64,000 nt of DNA from Lota lota (Eukaryota; Chordata; Actinopteri; Gadiformes; Lotidae), in the NCBI GenBank assembly GCA_026745465.1, contig JACYXH010000127.1, positions 480,220 through 544,219 of the forward strand, given 5' to 3'. The translations under genes and the position numbers were made by a program. Below, piece after piece: positions 57,201 through 64,000 of this stretch. Within the stretch, counting starts at the first letter, position 1. The number at the start of each line of letters is the position of its first letter. The notes below the pieces were generated by a model. The model did not search any database. It saw only the letters and a list, made by a program, of their open reading frames with translations, and was not told the DNA's origin.

Positions 57201-58194
57201 GTGAGTCACCCAACGTTTATTATTTCATGAGCTGCTTGAACTTTGGCTGCTGGTTCGCTTTTACAACTTTCCATACACTTGGAGCTGCTGATGCTTGACG
57301 TTGAATTCTGTGCAATGCACTTTCATTCTGTTCCATAGGGTTTGTTATTTTCTGCAACGCACATTCATTCTGTGCCATACGGTTTGTTATTTTCTGCAAT
57401 GCACATTCATTCTGTGCCATACGGTTTGTTATTTTCTGCAATGCATTCATTCTGTGCCATACGGTTTGTTATTTTCTACAAGGCATTCATTCTGTGCCAT
57501 ACGGTTTGTTATTTTCTGCAATGCATTCATTCTGTGCCATACGTTTTGTTATTTTCTGCAATGCACATTCATTCTGTGCCATACGGTTTGTTATTTTCTA
57601 CAATGCACATTCATTCTGTGCCATACGGTTTGTTATTTTCTGCAGTGCACATTCATTCTGTGCCATACGGTTTATTTTCTACAATGCACATTCATTCTGT
57701 GCCATACGGTTTGTTATTTTCTGCAATGCATTCATTCTGTGCCATACGGTTTGTTATTTTCTACAAGGCATTCATTCTGTGCCATACGGTTTGTTATTTT
57801 CTACAATGCACATTCATTCTGTGCCATACGGTTTATTATTTTCTACAATGCACATTCATTCTGTGCCATACGGTTTGTTATTTTCTGCACTGCACATTCA
57901 TTCTGTGCCATACGGTTTATTATTTTCTACAATGCACATTCATTCTGTGCCATACGGTTTATTTTCTACAATGCATTCATTCTGTGCCATACGGTTTGTT
58001 ATTTTCTGTAATGCATTCATTCTGTGCCATACGGTTTATTTTCTACAATGCATTCATTCTGTGCCTTACGGCTTATTTTCTACAGTGCACATTCATTCTG
58101 TGCTTTACGGTTTGTTATTTTCTGCAATGCACTTTGATTCTGTGCCATACGGTTTTTATTTACATATTTGTTATGTAGTGCATTCTGGTTTCGC

Positions 58195-58330
58195 AGCTGG
58201 AGGTCCTGGCGGTGGCGGTCAGCTGGAGGTCCTGGCGGTCAGCTGGAGGTCCTGGCGGTCAGCTGGAGGTCCTGGCGGTCAGCTGGAGGTCCTGGCGGTG
58301 GCGGTCAGCTGGAGGTCCTTGCGGTTGCAG
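58195..58330. repeat. 20-bp minisatellite (right arm)
   Basis: About six units of CAGCTGGAGGTCCTGGCGGT, ending directly at the acceptor of the 30-nt exon. Confidence 0.92.
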
Positions 58331-58360
58331 ATTATAAAGACCTAGCAGCTACTCATCCAG
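58331..58360 (+). CDS. 30-nt exon (NYKDLAATHPG)
   Basis: GGTTGCAG acceptor, 30 nt, GTAAGG donor. Its phase matches the 93-nt exons (CACA + ATTATAAAG gives HNYKDLAATHP). The other two phases contain stops. Confidence 0.45.
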
Positions 58361-58584
58361 GTAAGGTGAACTCTTCAACCGATGTAAAGGTTCATCGAGT
58401 AAATCTGATCAACTAGGTCTGCGTTTAGGAGCTCTAGGTTTTTGTAACTTGATCATTTGTATCACTTGAAACTTAGTAGTGGGTGCTACTAGAGTAAGCA
58501 GAGACAGCGTATAACCAGGGTCATAATTGTGCAAGCGGTCAAACCACCAAGCTGCTCGATGACTGACTGGTTCTTTAAACTCAG

Positions 58585-58656
58585 GACCGCGGGCCGGAGC
58601 AGAGGATGGACCAAAGGCCTGCAGTACAGCGCCCTAAAGACCCCATGTGGACCCAG
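58585..58656 (+). CDS. 72-nt exon, probable C-terminus of the unknown gene
   Basis: ACTCAG acceptor and GTAAGA donor. Continuing the upstream phase gives GPRAGAEDGPKACSTAP and TAA at 58635-58637. In phase 0 it stays open (DPMWTQ) into YHDLNS-stop at 58886. Both arms preserve it. Confidence 0.4.
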
Positions 58657-58885
58657 GTAAGATGCTTGACTTGCAATCTTATGTGATTTTTACTTTGAAT
58701 ATTCAACATGGTAAGTTTTGCTTAGACCCGGGTGAGAGCTTCGATAAATGGACCACATGGCAAGGTAGCGTGGTGCTGCGTTTAGGAATCTTTAAATGCC
58801 CAATCATATTTGGCGAGCAAAATGTCTTCTAAATCAGCCAGCACAATGTGAAACTGACTTTACTTTTTTTCTTTTCACTTCACAG

Positions 58886-58906
58886 TATCATGACCTGAAC
58901 AGTTGA
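58886..58906 (+). other. Putative last exon start (YHDLNS, stop)
   Basis: A strong polypyrimidine tract and CACAG precede it; see 14590-14610 for the left copy. Confidence 0.3.
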
Positions 58907-59214
58907 TCTACTCCAGTGTCCTATTCCCCATCCACCCTGAGGATCCCTGGCTACACCTACAGCCATCATAACCACGCAGAGCTCATCGACTGCCTACTAC
59001 ACACCATACTGATGTCACTTTACTGTTCACTTTTAAAACAAACCATTATGTCACACCAGCTTTTGGTGAAAGTATGTTTAGCTCAATCTTTTGATTTGTT
59101 GATTTTTCTGTACACTATCTGTGATCCCAGCTATTATTTTTCCAACACCCTTAGCTGGGAGCCCTCTTAAGGGAGCGACTAAAGGGACAAGGCTGGAAGC
59201 AAACCTGGGCCCTG

Positions 59215-59580
59215 ATCTTAACCTTCTTTCTAACCCTAAGGCCTCAATTTAACCACAAATAAAATAGGATGATCTAACCTAATACCTAAACTTAGCCATC
59301 TAACCTAAACTTCAAAAAGGCCAAAACTTAACCTAGTACCTAAACTCGCTTACCTAAACTTAACCTTCAAACCTAAACATCTCTAAAATGCGTAAACTCT
59401 CACCTAATACTTAAACTTATCAATCTTTAATACAATAACTAATGCCTAAACCAAACGGGGCCTAAACATAACGTATACCCAAACACCCCTAAAATGACCT
59501 ATTTCAAACTTTATACTAAGCTAACCATCCTTAATCCTAAACTAGACTCATTTAGCGCTAAACCAGACTTGTCCCTTGGT
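59215..59580. repeat. Degenerate CCTAA-rich repeat (right arm)
   Basis: Mirror of 13930-14285. Confidence 0.55.
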
Positions 59581-59814
59581 TGCTCAACTTTTATTTTTTA
59601 AAGGTTTCTCTTTTCCCCACAGGGGTTTTTGAGTTTTAATCCTTGAGGGCTTGAAGTGCATGATTGAACACTTGTTGCTTCATAAATAAACATGTTTTAA
59701 TATTTACCCATTTTGTGTGTTTTTCTTTATATGTGGAATTGGGACAACTGAGCTGTTTCAGGGACCTTTTTTGGTTCTGATATTCGGATGGCTGCCATCA
59801 CCTCAAACCAAATA

Positions 59815-59990
59815 GTTCAATTAGTTTATTCTTTTGAATCGTGTTTGACAACAAATTACAATGTTTGTACACTTTTCAGATTTGAATAAAGATTTACCAA
59901 AAGTAGACTGGGGACATTGTCTGTGGAATGTGTACAATCTCAGTACTATATATATTCAGTTGAATAGGTACATTTTCAGTGGGATACAAA
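59815..59990 (+). pseudogene. TRIM 3'-flank remnant (right arm)
   Basis: Mirror of 13485-13700, with AATAAAG and TATATTCAGTTGAATAGGTA minisatellite units and no coding part. Confidence 0.6.
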
Positions 59991-59999
59991 AAAAACGTT

Positions 60000-61280
60000 C
60001 CCTAAAAACCCTTTTACAAAATATGGAATTCAAGGAAGGATTAAAATCACTGATCGATTGTACAATTTTGTAGCTGAGCCAGTCAATGACTTTAAGTCCA
60101 CCATACAACAACCCAACATGTGTTACACCTTACACAAAGGTCACAGTGACTACATGTAAAGATTCACCCCGTGTGTGAGTACCGTGACTTTGTCTTGTCA
60201 GCTCTCCTCTCCATCCTCTCACCTTAGTTTCTCCTCTCACCTTCCTCTCCCTTCTCTTCCTCCTCTCTCCAATCTCTGCTCTCCTTTCTAACTCATCTAG
60301 GATTGTCTTAATTATTGTCGTGCCTACACATTACGTATGTAGACATTACATAGGTACTATTTAGATAATTTTTTGTCTAATATTTGAACTACTTTAAGTT
60401 TAATTTAGGTAGCCCAGAATAGTCCCTTTTGACACATCTTTGCTGTAGTCTACTACCTGTGCCCGGGCACATACAAGCAGCTTTCCCATAATCAGTGTCG
60501 TAGCGACACCCAGTGGTGGGAATGGGGAATCGCCACAGACTCCCTTCATGAATAAAAAATAGTTGATTTAAACAAATAAGCTGTATTCCTCACACATTAT
60601 GCCACACAAACCATTTGTAAAATATATAGAAGGAGCAACTTAAAAGTCCAGCCAAATGCTGTTTTCCGTTAGGTACTGCTCACAAAACAAAATAACTTTA
60701 TTCAAACATATACAGCCATCACAACACCCAATGGTGTCCTTAACGCTGGGGACATGTCCTCACCACTCTTTGAAATGGCGGATTTTGTCCCCATCATAAT
60801 TTGTTGAATACATTCAAAACAATAGATTAATGTTCTAAACTTTATTCTTTCAGTTGTTTCTATTTTGTCATATTTTAGGTCAGCGATATTGGATATTGTA
60901 TCTCTGGGCTGATGTGCAATGCCTACTTTCACCATCAGGGGGTGCACTAGTCCTTTAAATGGTAGAAATTCACTCCGTCGACTGGTTCATTACACAAACT
61001 TTAGCCTATAACATATTTACATAGTATATATTAATCTCTATCTTAGAGTACATCTAATTGGACTATTTAATATCATGAGACATGATTTTTGATATTTTGT
61101 TGCATTTTATGGCATGATTAAGGTATAAACTACAGCCACGTGCCACTTATGAATAAATGATGTCCTTAATTATCTCACGTGGGCTACTTAGAGCAGGTGC
61201 CGTTTAAAAACGTGCATCACGTCGTCGTTCGCAGATAGAACGCCGTCCATATTCGCGGTGATGTAGACTTTACGGTAAAA
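60000..61280. other. Arm sequence without a recognised gene
   Basis: Mirror of 12147-13450: CT-rich stretch, short open frames, low-complexity pieces. No gene supported. Confidence 0.5.

Positions 61281-61320
<40 letters not shown>
61281..61320. repeat. Poly-G tract (40 bp)
   Basis: Uninterrupted G run upstream of the gamma-like gene; a G-quadruplex candidate. The left arm has 24. Confidence 0.96.
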
Positions 61321-61634
61321 CGCACGGCGCATGAGTCAGACACGCCCATCTCTCCGTCTCTCACGTCAGGGGTCCCCGACACTACCGAAGCAAACCACAC
61401 TGCTCCCCATGTCGCTTCAGTTGTTCCCACCACCACATCGAGGGAGAAGGAGCAAGGTGTCTTTATTATCTTTCTGTATTCGTTTTTTATTTTTTATTTA
61501 ATGGGGGGGCGACGCTGGTCGACCGTTGGAGTTTTAAGAAAAACACGAGCCAAGACAGAACGGGAAACAGACCAAAAACCAAACCTGTGTGGACCTAGGA
61601 TGAAAGATTAGACGCAGGAGAAGTAGAGAGAGAG

Positions 61635-61740
<106 letters not shown>

Positions 61741-61882
61741 AGGGGACGACGACGACGAACAAGTTCAGAAGACGGATTATTGGTCCGCACCTCCGAGGAG
61801 AGACGAGGTACCCGCCGTTGATCGTGGTGACGTTTTGTCCAGCGCACAGAACCAAATCATTTGATCGCTGCTGGTGGGGAAA

Positions 61883-61938
61883 ATGAAAAACAAGTTAGCG
61901 TGCGTCATTTTATTACTTCTCGTCGTTCAAGCAACTCG
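61883..61938 (+). CDS. GABA-A receptor gamma-like subunit, exon 1 / signal peptide (right arm copy)
   Basis: The ATG opens MKNKLACVILLLLVVQAT, a signal peptide for a Cys-loop receptor subunit. The exon ends CG before GTGAGG in phase 2; exon 2 begins with C, completing an Arg codon. The gene runs off the right end of the window. Confidence 0.78.
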
Positions 61939-62366
61939 GTGAGGATTTGACGTTTTCAAGCGTTTCCGTGTGGTTCAAAGTTCTCAGTTGTCGCTCACGT
62001 TGGACAGTGGACGTCTTTTTGAGTTTGTTTTTGGAACAGCTTGCGAACGAATACATGGCTGATATGGTTATCATGCGCGCAAAACACGCACACACGCACA
62101 CACGCACGCACACACACACACTTAGATCGTCAAATTCTGTATGATTTAATTCCTTAAATGATGGCTAGATAAATTCGTGTCCTGCCATGCCAAGGTTTTA
62201 TACATGGTTATCACGGTGAAAGTCGAGATAGCACAGCCACTGCAGGTCTATACACGACATGAATCAATCAATGGTCTCATACAAGCAAAAACAACTCTGG
62301 AGACAATCTCACAGACAAGTTAGTTCTTGAGTGTTCTTCATTCACGTCTTCCTCCGTCTCCGTCAG

Positions 62367-62521
62367 CTCCGACCAACTGGAATACAGCGAGGACTACCAG
62401 GACCACCACGACGTCCCTGTCAGTCGGATCGTGGCCCCCAGGAACCACCAGGCGGACGCCACTCACATACTGAACAATTTACTCAAGGAGTACGACAAGA
62501 CGCTTCGACCCGACATTGGCG
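62367..62521 (+). CDS. GABA-A receptor gamma-like subunit, exon 2 (right arm copy)
   Basis: 155 nt, acceptor CGTCTCCGTCAG, donor GTGAGT. Encodes the extracellular N-terminus SDQLEYSEDYQDHH ... ILNNLLKEYDKTLRPDIG, with a trailing G that would begin the Val of the family's DIGV. The product forms the gamma position of the GABA-gated chloride channel at the synapse, needed for benzodiazepine sensitivity and clustering (family knowledge). Exon 3 (PT-I-VD-YVNSIGP region) is not found before 64000, so this is the 5' end of a gene continuing beyond the window. Confidence 0.82.

Positions 62522-64000
<1,479 letters not shown>

Larger units (their letters stand above)
53735..58155 (+). repeat. 42-bp minisatellite array with higher-order exon units, right arm
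   Basis: Same unit as 15375-18200 in inverted orientation. Six spacers of about 240 bp divide it into seven blocks; each spacer carries one 93-nt exon with conserved flanks (CATTCCGTGCTCTCT upstream, GTGAGTCACCCAACGTTTAT downstream). Spacing between exon starts is 508, 649, 753, 446 and 706 bp. Long open frames here come only from the stop-free unit. Confidence 0.95.

Noticed and set aside
61188..61270. Possible exon encoding YITANMDGVLSANDDVMHVF on the minus strand
   Set aside because: Open in both arms but only by duplication; no acceptor site is convincing and a poly-G run interrupts the frame.

Overview
The window looks like vertebrate nuclear DNA, almost certainly a teleost fish. The evidence is eukaryotic tRNAs, intron-split exons with GT/AG sites, RING/B-box/PRY-SPRY TRIM genes of the fish bloodthirsty-related type, a GABA-A receptor gamma-like N-terminus, fish-type LINE and Ty3/gypsy fragments, and very many long CA, GA and poly-G tracts. 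Such dinucleotide density is known from gadiform (cod-like) genomes; that placement is an inference.

Layout. (1) A large inverted repeat frames the window: left arm about 9.57-19.57 kb, right arm about 52.49-63.92 kb, mirror images with different repeat lengths. Each arm carries, in opposite orientation, exons 1 and 2 of a GABA-A receptor gamma-like gene (signal peptide exon plus an exon ending in LRPDIG). Each also has a block of splice-flanked small exons of an unrecognised gene, embedded in a 42-bp minisatellite. That array contains 2 copies of a 93-nt exon on the left and 6 on the right. (2) The left flank (1-8.4 kb) is repeated directly at about 20.55-29.1 kb. Its TRIM/tRNA part recurs inverted at 30.0-35.25 kb, and related pieces lie at 36.7-39.9 kb and 43.0-48.6 kb. 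(3) The spacer between the arms holds TRIM copies and tRNA genes.

TRIM family. Six coding copies and three 3'-flank remnants are present. No copy has a complete RING - B-box - coiled-coil - PRY/SPRY frame. One fuses RING directly to SPRY (3389-4135). One ends after the coiled coil (38404-39252). Three are near full length but carry a single net 1-nt frameshift (22881-24504, 30420-32020, 45979-47603). One is a SPRY fragment with a nonsense codon. Two different promoter types precede them.

tRNAs. About 22 intact or nearly intact genes and 14 fragments: Asp-GTC, Leu, Gly-GCC, Ser-AGA, Ala-TGC and Gln pieces. At 48.5-52.5 kb an Asp(+)/Leu(+)/Gly(-) module of about 750 bp is tandemly repeated. 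One Leu body occurs with anticodons CAG, AAG and TAG. The inner edge of the right palindrome arm falls at the 5' end of a tRNA-Gly copy, and a duplicon edge falls in a tRNA-Gln fragment, suggesting that tRNA genes mark rearrangement breakpoints.

The locus reads as a fast-evolving segmental-duplication hub rather than a set of cooperating genes. Nothing bacterial, no CRISPR array and no intact mobile element was found.
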